DNA of 64,000 nt from Daphnia pulex (lineage: Eukaryota > Arthropoda > Branchiopoda > Diplostraca > Daphniidae): NCBI RefSeq assembly GCF_021134715.1, contig NC_060025.1, positions 5,704,001 through 5,768,000 of the forward strand, written 5' to 3'. The position numbers and the translations under genes are program-made. Positions 11,177-21,907 of the stretch are shown piece by piece (positions within the stretch are counted from its first letter, which is position 1; every line of letters begins with the position of its first letter). Below the pieces are notes generated by a model, which had not been told where the DNA came from, did no database searches, and saw only the letters and a list, made by a program, of their open reading frames with translations.

Positions 11177-12433
11177 TAGCTGCAAATATCGAGGCGTTCA
11201 TTCAAGGAAGATATAAAATTTGTTTTAAAATGTGAATCCTTTCCAAATGAAAAATTTGACATTTTATCAGAAACGGCAGTGGAATCATGCGATCGTGCGG
11301 AAGAGAGTACGAACAGAAAATTCTGTTTGGTAAAATATGTCAAAAAAAACTTGACCATCACCAAAAAAGTTCGTGCAGCTCTCCAGCTCGGCTACGACAG
11401 ATTGAAGACAAAGAAACCTACGAACGAGGAGACCAAAACGGGGAAAATTCATCAAAAACCCAAAATGCCACTCCTCTTAGATCAGAATGTTCTCTGGGTC
11501 TAGGGAAGTTACTTTCAGCTATTCGAGCTTCGACGAATGAGGACACCATTGGTTCCACCCAAGCCATCGCGTACTTGGAAAAAGAAACTATTTACGCAAA
11601 CATCACACGGTATGGAGAAGCCAAAGCTACGATACATGATTATTCAATTCATTTAATTCAATTTATGTTTTCAGATGAAAAGAAAATCCACAAATTGAAA
11701 AGATGAATTTGTGGTCTTCTACCCAAAAAACAAGAATCATGCAAATTGAAGGAAAAAACAGGCAATGTGACACTTAAACTATGATTCTAACAGCGAAGAT
11801 GAATCAAATTCGGCACGAATCATTCGTAAATATTTACTGACCATCCACAACACGATACCGAAGGCCACAGAGAAAGAATGGACGCATGCTGGCCCAAATA
11901 TTTAGCGAAAAGACTCCCAGATCTCAAGAGCATCGAAGACAGCAATGATCTTCTTCCAAAAGAAAGACAAGAGCGAAGAGAAGAGTACGAAAAGGAGTTT
12001 TACTATGTTTATTCCGTTTCGAGAATAAAAGGATTTGGTTGCTGTTGGCAAAACGTGGTGGGGCGCTTACCAACGCCAGAAAAAGACACTGCATGCCGAC
12101 GAATCGACGAAAGTAACGATAGAAAGTATTTAAAATGACTACGAAAGTTTCCGCCTTTTGACGTCAGATAGCGAGTCATTAGAATTAAGTAAGCCTGACA
12201 TTGAAGACATGGTTCGAGAAGAAAAGGAAACCCTTGATATGAACGAAGAGGAAGTCAGCGTAATTGACTTTAATGAAGCGGACGACAACAAGGTGGAGGC
12301 TGCTCAAGTGCTAACTGACGATTCCTTCATTCAAGCACTTGAATCTTTAAAAGGCAACCCGATGGATCTACCTACTAGAACCTGGCCTCCAACAACAACT
12401 CACTTCGATGCTTCTCACTACGCTCTCACCTAG
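11177..12433 (+). pseudogene. Helitron linker between Rep and helicase (decayed)
   Basis: Open but broken stretches at about 11279-11706, 11878-12138 and 12158-12433 fill the interval between the Rep and helicase blocks in the same orientation. The second carries LPKERQERREEYEKEF and the third is strongly acidic (SESLELSKPDIEDMVREEKE). Their position and charge match the linker of Helitron polyproteins. No catalytic motif is recognised. Confidence 0.45.
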
Positions 12434-12659
12434 CCGTGCAGCAATTGCCATCGAAAAGTAAATAGAAATTCATCTTGCCTGGGCGAGCAAGCCTTAGTTT
12501 CTCGATCGAGGACAGAAACCCAACGTGAACACTAATTTGGACAAACCGATGGGTAAATTTAAATATATTTTTGTTCATCCAATTTAGCCCAAAATTAAAT
12601 TACGTAATGTAAAAATAAATGCATTATTAGATACCCACGTCGATCTTCGTCTGGAGCAT

Positions 12660-15179
12660 TTGAAAAATGAACTGGACGACCATCTCCACAAGGACATTTT
12701 TTACGATTACACCGAACCAAAGCTCCAAGACTCTAATTTCCCCAGTCTGCAGGGCCAATCGCAGGTATGGTCGCTTAACAAAGAACAGCACAACGCCTTC
12801 CTCTTAATGGGCGCAGCGATGTTACAGCACATTCATTTCACCAACCAACTGGCGGATAGCGAAAAGAATTCAAGTATAACATCGGAAATCAAGAAACTTG
12901 ACTCGTTTTTAGATGGTTTACTTCTAACTAATCGTTACCTGCGGATGTTTTTGGCTGGATCGGGTGGAACGAGAAAATCCCGAATCATCAAATGCTTCAA
13001 GGATTTCACGCAGCGTTGGCATTTGGTTGCCGCCACCGTTATATGTGCTTCTCCTAAAGTAGCGGCTATGCTCATCGAAGGATGCACGCAGCATTGGGCA
13101 TCGAAGTTAGAATGGACCCTCAACGTCCGAATTCGGATAAAATCAGCCCTTGATCTGAGGTGGGAATTCTCATAATAGACTAGTTTAGCATGGTGACGCC
13201 TCAGATGCTGAGTGTGTTAGACGATAGGTTGCGTCGACTCAAGGGTGAGCCAAACAAGCTCTTCGGTGGGGTGCACAAAATATTTTGTAATGATTTTTTC
13301 CAACTTCCTTCCACAAGCAGTGGGCCATATTACAGTCATCACATTCCGAATGCTGACAAAAACAGCATAAGATCCTCCAACGGGCGAAAACTCTAGAAAA
13401 CGTCTCACAGACGTCGTCAAACTGCAACACAATCATCGTCAACAAGACGCTGAATGGGCTGCTGCGTTAGAAAATTTTATAATCAATAAGCCAACGCAGG
13501 AAAATGTAGATTTAGTCTCAAGCCGTTAGCGGAGAACGGGGTTGGATGGGACAGGGTTTGGTTGGGGCATCGCCCTTTTATGTATGTTCCATACATTAAA
13601 AAAAAAAATTACGCAAACAATAAAGGGTAGTGTGACACACGTCTTTATTAAAATTTATTTAACAACCTATATATAGTTTCGGTGTTATTGTATTTTTATT
13701 GTAGTTTTTGAAAAAAGTAAAAAATTTTGACTTTTTCTTAAATGAATAAAAACTGTAAGTTACGAACAGCTAACTTAAAAACTAAATAAAGCATTCGAAT
13801 GCCCTTTTATTGAACTATCTACTGTAAAAAAACTAAGTTTTTATCTGCTTTATTTTAGTTGTAGGAAATATAAATGTAAAGCTACTTCATGAGGGTTGAT
13901 TGGGACAACGCGCGATGATGATGGTGGATGATGATGGGTGGATTCATGAGGGTGGATCGGACACAATTTTGACTATCCTAGTGAGAGGACGCCAACCCCT
14001 TCTATTGGAATATTCAGTTAAAGTTAAACATAAGTTTACAGATTAATTACTTAATCAAATCTTGATAAAACATAATCATATTTTCTATTATTTCAATGGA
14101 AATTCATTGAGGAATGTAAATATATAATTTTTTTTTCATTTTACCCATATATAACCCACGTAAAGTTAATTTTTCTAATCCGCCCCATGTAACCCCGTTA
14201 AATTTGAAGAAAACGATTCCGAATGACAATTATAAAAATGTCCCATAAAACCATTAATTCTAAATAAAAATAAATTTAAAACATAAGGGAAGAAAGGTAA
14301 AAGAATTGCATTTCAATCTGTATATTTATTTATGCCTTACATCACATAAATGTAAAGGTATATAGAGCTAAAGTAATTTTTAATTTTTTTGTCCCGTCCA
14401 ACCCCGGTCTTCCCTACATGCTCGACGACGCCACACCCATACCAAGTCCCCCCAAGTTCACAATGACGGCCGTTTCCTTAATGACATGCGTGAGAAGGCA
14501 CTCCGCTATTGCGGTCGAAGGTTGATGGAAATACTGCCAGAGATTAGAGATTTTCGTGATTGGCGCACCCATGGGGTCCTGTTAATTAAAGCACGAATTC
14601 AGCCATTGAAATCTATGACCATAATATGAGATCAACAAAGGAAAACATTCAAAAATTAGGATCTAAAAAACTGGGTCACCCAGGGAACCTTTACTGTGTA
14701 GTCGACGCACCATATATTGTGATAGACTACTCGGATGTCACGAAGGGATTTTCAAATGGAACCTTGGCATTCCTCCAAGATATCGTGTTGAAACCGTCGG
14801 CAACAATGACTCTAGAATTGCTCCCGACTGTGAAAAAAGCTACTTCCGTGTGTTTGTCAGACGTCGAGTGTCTCTTGTTTAAAAATAAAAATACAGCGTA
14901 GACCAACGTTTCCTTATTTTGCGATTTGCAAAAAGGGTGTTTTCTCGTGATACGAACAGCGAAAACAGTCAATGCAATGTCAATGCGTCATTCCAATCGA
15001 AAACCAAAGTGTTCCAATTCTCCTGCGTCCTTTCCTTAGTTTTAACGGGGCACAAAATGCAAGGCATCTCCAGAGATGCTATTACACTGGGACCGCTAGC
15101 ACCAAAAGACAAATTAGGAAATACCGGATGGTTATATCTCATACTATCTAGAGTAAGAACGATAAAGGTATATTTCTGA
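12660..15179 (+). pseudogene. Helitron Pif1-like helicase (decayed, split by an insertion)
   Basis: The ORF at 12660-13175 includes LNKEQHNAFLLMG (Q-motif region) and FLAGSGGTRKSRIIKCF, a Walker A in which the usual GTGKS is GTRKS. The segment at 13190-13396 reads FGGVHKIFCNDFFQLPSTSS, a Walker B-like helicase motif II region. After the insertion at 13529-14414, the frame reads LPEIRDFRDWRTHGVLLIKA (about 14537-14596), and the 14919-15179 ORF ends with TGHKMQGISRDAITLG and GWLYLILSRVRTIK, the conserved C-terminal helicase motifs. The replaced Walker residue, stops, shifts and insertion make it inactive. Confidence 0.75.
13529..14414. mobile_element. 886-bp terminal-inverted-repeat element inserted in the Helitron helicase
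   Basis: The left end GCGGAGAACGGGGTTGGATG and the complement of the right end GGGAAGACCGGGGTTGGACG match over about 25 bp with four or five differences, both continuing into GGGACA. A TA dinucleotide flanks each side (13527-13528 and 14415-14416), as expected for Tc1/mariner-type target duplication. The interior is AT-rich without a transposase frame, so it is a nonautonomous element. Helicase coding sequence resumes on the far side, which confirms an insertion. Confidence 0.7.
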
Positions 15180-16240
15180 TGGAAAAAAATTGAAGAGAAC
15201 CACACCAAATACACCATGAGAAGTTATTTCCAACGAGAAATGACACGCTTACGGAAAATCTAATTGCAAACCATTAAACGTCTGGATGCAGCAAGATCAT
15301 CGAATGAGTGATGATGAAGAACTTGGTCATTCTTTAAAAATTTTTAAATTTAATCTGAAAATGTTTCTTTACTTCTTTTTTGTATTCTTTTACAATAAAA
15401 AACGAGAAAAACAGTTATGCTATTTTCTGAAATAAATATCAAGTCTATCGACCATTCATAGAAGATCCAGTGCCACTAGCCGAAATAGACGGAAATATTT
15501 CAAGCACATTAACTTTTTTCTTCAAATTTCTTAAAACAAATAAAATTGTCCGACGGTGATCGGAATTCTCGGAAACATTTAGATATTGGGGGAGGGGTAA
15601 CACTCACCTAAATCATTCCAGTTTCTTCAGTTTTCTCTAACACTTCGAAATAAGTTGATCATCAACATTTACTCTTTCTATTAACCGGAAATGATTCGAG
15701 TTATCTTTGTGATGGTTACGGTCGTCGTATTCAAAACAGCGTTTTCCACAAAGTAGTAGAAAAAGTTTTAGTTTCTTCAATTACACAATCCAGTTTACCA
15801 AATCGTCCGCAAGATTCGCAACCACATTCATCATCGCAAAATAGCATCCATTCAACAAACGAAAAAAACTAAGCTGTACATCACACTTGGAATTGTTTTA
15901 ATTGTCGCTGTGATAATCTCGTATTTGTGCACCGTCTTCTTGAAGATCAGTTTTGTTTAAACTTTCTAGCTCCTTTCACAGCTTCCGACGTAACTCACTA
16001 AACGTTGCGTCTATTTTTCATTTCAGACGATTCAAGGCTTTTTGGTGGTGACAAAGTACTTCACATGTAAAAAACTCCAGTTGACCCCCCCCCCCAAAAA
16101 AAAACAATAAAACAAATAAGACTTACCCATTTTTGGACAGAACAGGAACGTTTAAGAAAATGCTCTTGATTCACCGCAGGAATAAAATCAAAACGAAAAT
16201 TACAATTAAAGATCATTTCTTAACAAATAAAACAGTTTGT
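15180..16240. other. region between Helitron and RPA-like block, short unexplained reading frames
   Basis: No complete gene is seen. A frame at about 15659-15872 stays open for about 70 codons (contains LLFLLTGNDSSYLCDGYGRR, then a Gln/Ser/His-rich tail). An overlapping frame at about 15864-15960 ends in a strongly hydrophobic stretch, LYITLGIVLIVAVIISYLC, before TAA. Neither has a start or clear splice signals. They may be fragments of a decayed gene. Confidence 0.3.
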
Positions 16241-17050
16241 AGGGAAAAAGAAAAATTGAGGAGGTGACCGACAAAGAAGAAATCAAAGAAGAACCAGTAA
16301 ACAAGAAATAAATTTGCGAGTGAAAATTCCTACAAAAAACGTTTCCCAGCCCATTCTCAAATTTAGAAGAATTTCAAATATCCCCCCTTTTTTAACTTTG
16401 TATGATTCGTAATAACAAAATTCTTGAAGTTCGTTAATTTATTAGTGGGTTACACAGAATAAAACAATTTTTTTTATAGTCGAAAAATGTCCCTTTAGGC
16501 CTACTTCTTTTTTCATAGTCCTTTTTTACCAAAAACACGAAAACCCAAATCACTTTCAAACGATTTCTTGCGAACAATAGGGAAAGTTGCTTTTTAAAAA
16601 TTAATTTATTTATTTGTTTTTTTATTTAAATTAAAAACAAACACAGACTAGGATATTTTGAGGAAGCAAAACATTAACTTAAGATCAACTGCAAAGAATG
16701 TCTTATGCTATTTTCACGTTTGATCCGAATTAAAAAAAAAACACTGCAAAATACGAAAACGATGGATACAAACAAGAACACTATCTATTTAATCTCGATT
16801 AAATCAAACAAGAAAACTAAATCTACAAAATAAGTAATAACAAATGTGAGAGTTACCCGTTAATTTGATCATCACGATACACGATTACTAATACGATCAG
16901 CAACTATCTTGATCTGTTTTGTAAAACCAACATATTTCTTAGCCTTATAAGAAATGTATTCTTCAGAATCAATATTTTACCAGCTGGACAACTTGTCTGA
17001 ATGCGCAACCATTAATTTAAAAAAAACGCCCTCTGTCAGACCTATGCATG
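16241..17050 (+). repeat. duplicated 3' end of the RPA-like gene (copy 1)
   Basis: This stretch matches 20225-20730 in the same orientation with moderate divergence and small insertions. Shared blocks include GACCGACAAAGAAGAAATCA, AAAACGTTTCCCAGC, the CTTCTTTTTTCATAGTCC block, GATTTCTTGCG, a CAGCAACTA...GATTTGTAAAACC block and ACCTATGCATGGG. In the 20 kb copy it is the last exon and 3' flank of the plus-strand RPA-like gene. Here the upstream exons are absent, so it is a truncated duplicate. Confidence 0.6.
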
Positions 17051-17110
17051 GGGATTTCAAAAATAGATAAAAATACACGCAACAAAAAAAACCATGAAAT
17101 TCACGCTTGT

Positions 17111-18865
17111 TCACACATATTCAGTGAGTGCGTCATCATAACACTGGTTTTTCATTCGGATCAACTCTTCCGTCACATCGCGCAACACAATCTTGGGGCA
17201 GTTTTCACCAATCTTACAGAAATTACAAAAAGAAAAATTAATAATGAACACGGCAAACAAGAAAAAAAAGCGTTTAATTACCGTTAAAATTGTGTCAGAA
17301 CAACAACTGTAACCCAAGAGATCAGCTTCCTGTAACACGAACTCCTTTCAAACTGACAACCGTCTGGCATTACTGCAAAATTTCAGCGATACCAATTTGG
17401 TCAATCGCGTATTCGATCTACCAACAAAACCTAAAAAGGAACAACATAATAAAAAAAATAATAAAAAAAAATGAATTCTCGAAAAACTAATAAAATCTTG
17501 GTCTCGTGCGTGATCAATTTCATAGATTCTTTCTCTATAACCCAAAATAATAAGAAAATAAAACATTTTATTTAAAAAACAAACAAACATAATAGAAACA
17601 AAAATACCTATGGCTAATCGCGGGATATCTTCCATAACCTCTACTGCCAAAGGAACCGTGGTATAATCATAGCGCCAAGAAGGAAAGGACCACATGTCCG
17701 CTGTTCTCAACTGCCGTAATCTAAAAAAATATATACAAAAAATGCAAACAATATAGAAAAAAAAGAACACATACCTGGCTGTCTCCGTCAAAAGTGACAT
17801 TCCGAAGAGTCAAAATACGACTTTCGTCGTACAAAACATAATACACGCTAACATCAGTCAAACTGTAAATCTGGTTGAGCTTGTTAAAAACATTAAATCT
17901 GAAACAAACATGAATGATAAAATTTATTTACCTCCAATAACTGGTGAAAGTGGTGGGCCGCCTCGTCCTCCATATGTCCTCTAAATTCTACTCCTGATCT
18001 GTCCACCCAAGATGTGTTAAGGAAAAGGACGCCGTATTCATTATTAAAAAACCACTTTAAGGTTAAACGCGCATGCGCAAGCTGAAAAAAAATGATAAAC
18101 CAAACACTTAAAAGACAATAGAAAAGACATTTTCAAAACTTACCTTTTCGTTCCTGGGCGAACGTTGTTAAAAATTAAGTCGACTCTCTGTAATTTGCTA
18201 AAAGAATCCCCCGGCTCCATCAAATGACCGGAGCGCTCCATTATCTCTAGATTTCTGCGTAAGTGGAACAATAGTGACATTTTTATATACCATTACAAAA
18301 ATTATAAAAATCAACGTTCTCTTTCACTTCAAAAGAAATACCAAGTCACACGCCATTAACGTCATTTCACGAGAAATCAAGACGCACATTTTACAGATGA
18401 AAACAAAATATAAAATTACTCTTTTACCAGTCAATCCAAGACCTTAGCCCTTCCCAGAAAAAAAAACAAGGAATACACTTTATGACTCATACACAACAGC
18501 CCAGATTTCAAACCGCTTTTCAGAACCATCGCTTCTTACGACGGCCCAATGTAATGTATTAATCATCGTTTAGACATAAAATAAACGTTTTCGCTTTTCG
18601 CATTTTACGAAGAAGAAAAATAAATAGAAATACCGCTATTACCGATCAATCACTGACCTTGACCCTTCCCAGAAAATAACAAAAAGGAAAACAACATTTG
18701 ACTCTTATGAACAACGGTCCAGATTCCAAACCGCTTTTCAGAACCATCGCTTCTCACGACGACCTCATGCCACTTACTAATCGTTTGGGAAGAAAACAAA
18801 CGTTTTCCTTTTTCTAGGGAAGAAACCATAAAGGACCCACTGGCACCTAGATTCCTCAAACACAA
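17111..18865 (-). CDS. RPA70-like OB-fold gene, possibly a pseudogene (multi-exon)
   Basis: On the minus strand, exon-like blocks with GT/AG borders occur at about 18650-18865, 18145-18250, 17932-18081, 17776-17897, 17617-17720, 17289-17430 and 17111-17212 (ending DDALTEYV and TGA). The 17932 block reads KWFFNNEYGVLFLNTSWVDR, SGVEFRGHMEDEA and HHFHQLLE. The next reads IYSLTDVSV, then VTFDGDS. The next reads YDYTTVPLAVEVMEDIPRL. Order and spacing match DNA-binding domain A and the A-B linker of the large subunit of replication protein A, which binds single-stranded DNA. A stop inside the 17345-17430 block, if that block is an exon, would break it. The assignment rests on pattern recognition and the gene model is approximate. 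Confidence 0.4.
18431..18770 (-). repeat. tandem exon duplication (about 208-bp period)
   Basis: Sequence at 18431-18560 is repeated at 18639-18770 with about 80-85 percent identity by eye. Shared blocks are CCTTCCCAGAAAA, CCAGATT, CAAACCGCTTTTCAGAACCA and TCGCTTCT. In both copies the minus strand encodes VVRSDGSEKRF. The copy nearer 18.7 kb keeps a longer open frame. This looks like duplication of an exon of the minus-strand RPA-like gene. Confidence 0.6.
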
Positions 18866-19181
18866 ACGAACACCGCAGCGATACAGAAACTACAATTGGG
18901 AATTAGTGACTGGGTCATTCTTTATCACAGGACAAGCGTCAAGCACAGAGCAACTTCTTTCCCCAAAAATCGCTGCTGTCTTCTGTATTGAAATGTCGAA
19001 ATCCATACGACCCATCCCGTCAACCTTTACGAACACCAAAATCCCGATGGTGAAACTGGATGAAATTTAAACCTACAGCGAAAATTAAGTGTCATCTTAC
19101 ATGTCGATAATACTGTTTTTGTTGGTGAATTCAATATAATTATAATTATTCAATTGTGTTGTAATTTATGGAATAACATTC

Positions 19182-20443
19182 ATCGGACGTGTGATATACA
19201 TTTCGTCCCTTATCAAAAACCTCACTGGGAAAAAACTACCAGTCTGAGGATGGTTTTGAAAGACGAAACCAAGAAAATCTTAGGAGTCTGCTATGCCAAA
19301 TAGGCCAACGATTGGGCAAAATATCTTTATGTAAAAAACCCATTTATTTAATTCATTTTAAACCACAAAATTCGATTTTTTTTCTTCTTCACAGATTGAC
19401 GCCATCTACGATTTTCAGCTAATCCAACCACCGAATATGGATTTCAAGATCATTTTGGAATACAACGACCAATAGTGGATCAATTTCAACTTTGATGATA
19501 AAGTAAGTAATTGAAAACTTTAAATATCTATTTACACATATCTCACATAATATTGTTTTTTTTTTACATTACAGAAGATTATAAATATCCGTCCAACGAT
19601 AAACATCCCTGACATATGGAGTACACCAGACTAGCAACCGTTTGGAAGACGGAAGCCAACAAACGTTTTTTTTAAAGTAAGTACCCAAACAACATTAGAT
19701 ACTAAGATAACAAAATAACGTACTTAACATGTACATCTTTTCCTTAGATATCATCGGACAACTAGTGAATTGCCCCGACACCGTTGGATCTGACGCAGAA
19801 ACCGGCTACGATAACATCCAACAAGACTATGTAATCAAAAACGAGACCAAACAAGCAAGTTGTTTTGTTTAAAACCATTTACACAACCTGCATTTATCTT
19901 TACCACTGTCTCAATTATTTTCAGGTAGCGATGACCATCAAAGGCGATACGCTGTTCCACAAACTAAAGTTTTTCCAAAGCCATAAATCCAAAGAACCAG
20001 TCATCAACCGGATAACACGGGTCAATCCAATCAGCAATTATGAAGGGGAATTCCTGTTCGTCGATGAGCAAGAATCCATTGTAGAGGTAAGATTTAATCA
20101 AAAATCTCATAAATTTAAAAGATACATTGATTTCAATTCACATTTAGTTCTTATTACAATCCTCTACCTCTACAATAAATTCATGGGAGACGTCGGCGGC
20201 AGCCAAAACAGTTTCCAGGAAAATAGAAATATGGAGGAGACGACCGACAAAGAAGAAATCAAAGAAGATCCAGAAATCAAGAAACAAATGTATGAGCGAA
20301 AATGCCTACGAAAAAACGTTTCCCAGCACATTACAAAATTTAGAAAAATTGAAAACATTCAACCTTGTTTTGTTAACCTTGTATGTTCCGAAAAACAAAA
20401 CTCTGCAAGTTTGCTACTTCATTCTTGTGTTAAACAGAAATAA
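19182..20443 (+). pseudogene. RPA70-like OB-fold pseudogene (plus strand)
   Basis: Blocks with splice-like borders lie at 19182-19330, 19395-19502, 19575-19676, 19748-19854, 19925-20086 and about 20150-20443. They read in order IGRVIYISSLIKNLTGKK and RMVLKDETKKILGVCYAK; IDAIYDFQLI and MDFKIILEYND; INIPDIW; IIGQLVNCPD; VAMTIKGDTLFHKL; and ITRVNPISNYEGEFLFVD. This order parallels domains A and B of RPA70 (single-strand DNA binding, replication and repair). A one-base shift and TAG in the first block, a stop in the second and third, and a GC at the fourth donor indicate decay. The zinc-binding domain C is not seen; the end is a Lys/Glu-rich tail. It faces away from the minus-strand relative. Confidence 0.45.
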
Positions 20444-20730
20444 GACTTTTTTAAATAGTCGAACAATGCCACGTTACTTCTTTTTTCATAGTCCTTGATG
20501 ACGAAATTCAAGTAAGTTAAAATTCAAAAGATTTCTTGCGAGCAACCACTACTACAATCAGCAACCACTATTGATATGATTTGTAAAACAAACAGAATCA
20601 ACTTATTTATCAGCCTTATCAGAAATGTTTTCTACAAAATCAACATAAAAACAGATGGCCAACATTTCTGAATGCACAACCATTTATATGAAAAAAGAAC
20701 GAAAAAGAACCTATGCATGGGAATATTTTC
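20225..20730 (+). repeat. 3' end and flank of RPA-like gene, copy 2 of a duplication
   Basis: Counterpart of 16241-17050. It contains the Lys/Glu-rich last exon of the plus-strand RPA-like pseudogene and its AT-rich 3' flank up to ACCTATGCATGGG. Further partial repeats of an ATTAAAACG...CAAGAGAATAT...CAGAAAAAAA unit follow at about 20750-20945. Confidence 0.55.
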
Positions 20731-20945
20731 CGAAAAAAATCTAAATCTTAATTAAAACGCATGCCTGCATGGCACCATAAAAGCACCCTCTACCGGGCAT
20801 AAGCAAGAGAATATACAGAAAAAAACTACATTAAAACGAGTGTCCGACATGCCTGAAAGTCCAACGCAGAAAAGGCGCCAACAGAGCGCCCTCTAGGACC
20901 TATACAAGAGAATATTCAGAAAAAAACCTAATCTACATTAAAACG

Positions 20946-21149
20946 TTACGAAAAATCGTCTGATTGGCAAAGTTACTTCGTTTGTTTTGTGTTCAAGTTG
21001 TATTTTAAGTTAGTGCAACTAGTAAAGAAATAGAAACGAGAATTGAAATCAACGATATTTGTATTACACCATATCATCATCATTATTATCAATTTATGGT
21101 GAGTTAAAACAAACGAAGTAACTTTACCGATCAGACAAACTTTCGTAAC
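20946..21149. mobile_element. 204-bp inverted-repeat MITE
   Basis: The left arm begins GTTACGAAAAATCGTCTGAT and the complement of the right arm begins GTTACGAAAGTTTGTCTGAT. The arms match for about 44 bp with five differences, ending in AAGTTACTTCGTTTGTTTT. The loop of about 115 bp is AT-rich with a CATCATCATTATTATC stretch. No target duplication could be fixed, and no coding sequence is present. Confidence 0.65.
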
Positions 21150-21684
21150 CAAGACAACTCACGCCTCGTCGTCGCGGCGTTGAGTTCCTGTACTAATGCT
21201 ATTTTTGAGAAATCGGAAAGTTCAAACAGAACTTTTTTTGCCAATCAATAATTAGAAAGCTATACAATTGCTTTTAATTGCCTTTTCTTTCTCTTCTTCT
21301 CTTCCCTTATTCTACCCTTTCAATTTTTACCCTCCTGATTAGAAAAGGCGAAAAGGGATTCAAAAAGGGGGAATAGTAGGATTATAAGTATACCTTCCGT
21401 CAATTTGAAATAAAAACACATAGAGCAATTTGCCTGCTCAAGAAATTAACAAGCGTGACTGTACAGTATGGTCCAAAAAAATCCGAACAGCGATTTTATT
21501 TTGAAAGCCACCTACCCACATTGCGGGAAACTATATTTAACTTTTGGTCCTAATTTTGGGGGGCTAGGAACAAAGCGAAAGGTGGGAAGAAAGAAAAAGA
21601 GGTAATATAGGCTTATTTAGCCACTGGTTATGTCTTCCCCCAAAAAAAAATTCTGAATAAAACCAGACAGGCTGTCTGGAATTA
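21150..21684. other. intergenic, no gene seen
   Basis: No gene. A CAGTATGGTCCAAAAAAATC word at 21466-21485 resembles a Tc1-like terminal repeat, but no partner end was found. Confidence 0.4.
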
Positions 21685-21907
21685 GTATTAGGTTCAAATC
21701 TGTGTAAATCTTTATCCATTTTTCAAAATTTTTCCTTCTAAGTCCTTGCCAAAGAAAACAAATTCAGATTTTGTTTTTAAAAATGTGAAAAAACTCGCAT
21801 TTTTTACAGAATCTAGGCATTCCATCTACTTCGCTTTAAAAATATAGAAAAAACAAGGAAAAATTTTGAAAAATGGATAATGACTTACACTGATTTGAAC
21901 CTAATAC
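21685..21907. mobile_element. 223-bp inverted-repeat MITE
   Basis: The left arm GTATTAGGTTCAAATCTGTG and the complement of the right arm GTATTAGGTTCAAATCAGTG continue as matching arms of about 53 bp with three or four mismatches, through ATTTTTCAAAATTTTTCCTT. The loop is about 115 bp and has no reading frame. It is a nonautonomous foldback element. Confidence 0.65.

Larger units (their letters stand above)
8946..15179 (+). mobile_element. decayed autonomous Helitron (Rep-helicase transposon)
   Basis: Broken reading frames in one orientation and canonical order resemble a Helitron polyprotein. An N-terminal zinc/Cys-rich region (8946-9500) precedes a middle region (9707-10237) with DPNYLKIRYPDLFPF. 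A Rep-like HUH region (about 10408-10960) and a Pif1-type helicase (12660-15179) with a Walker A-like AGSGGTRKS, a DFFQLP motif and a terminal GHKMQGISRD...GWLYLILSRVRT block follow. Helitrons move by a rolling-circle mechanism using the HUH nuclease and helicase. Many stops and frameshifts, plus the 886-bp insertion at 13529-14414, show that this copy is dead. The exact TC start and CTRR hairpin end could not be fixed by eye. Confidence 0.8.

Noticed and set aside
21466..21520. Tc1-like terminal repeat CAGTATGGTCCAAAAAAATC
   Set aside because: Only one end was found and no transposase; could be a solo end, not enough to call an element.
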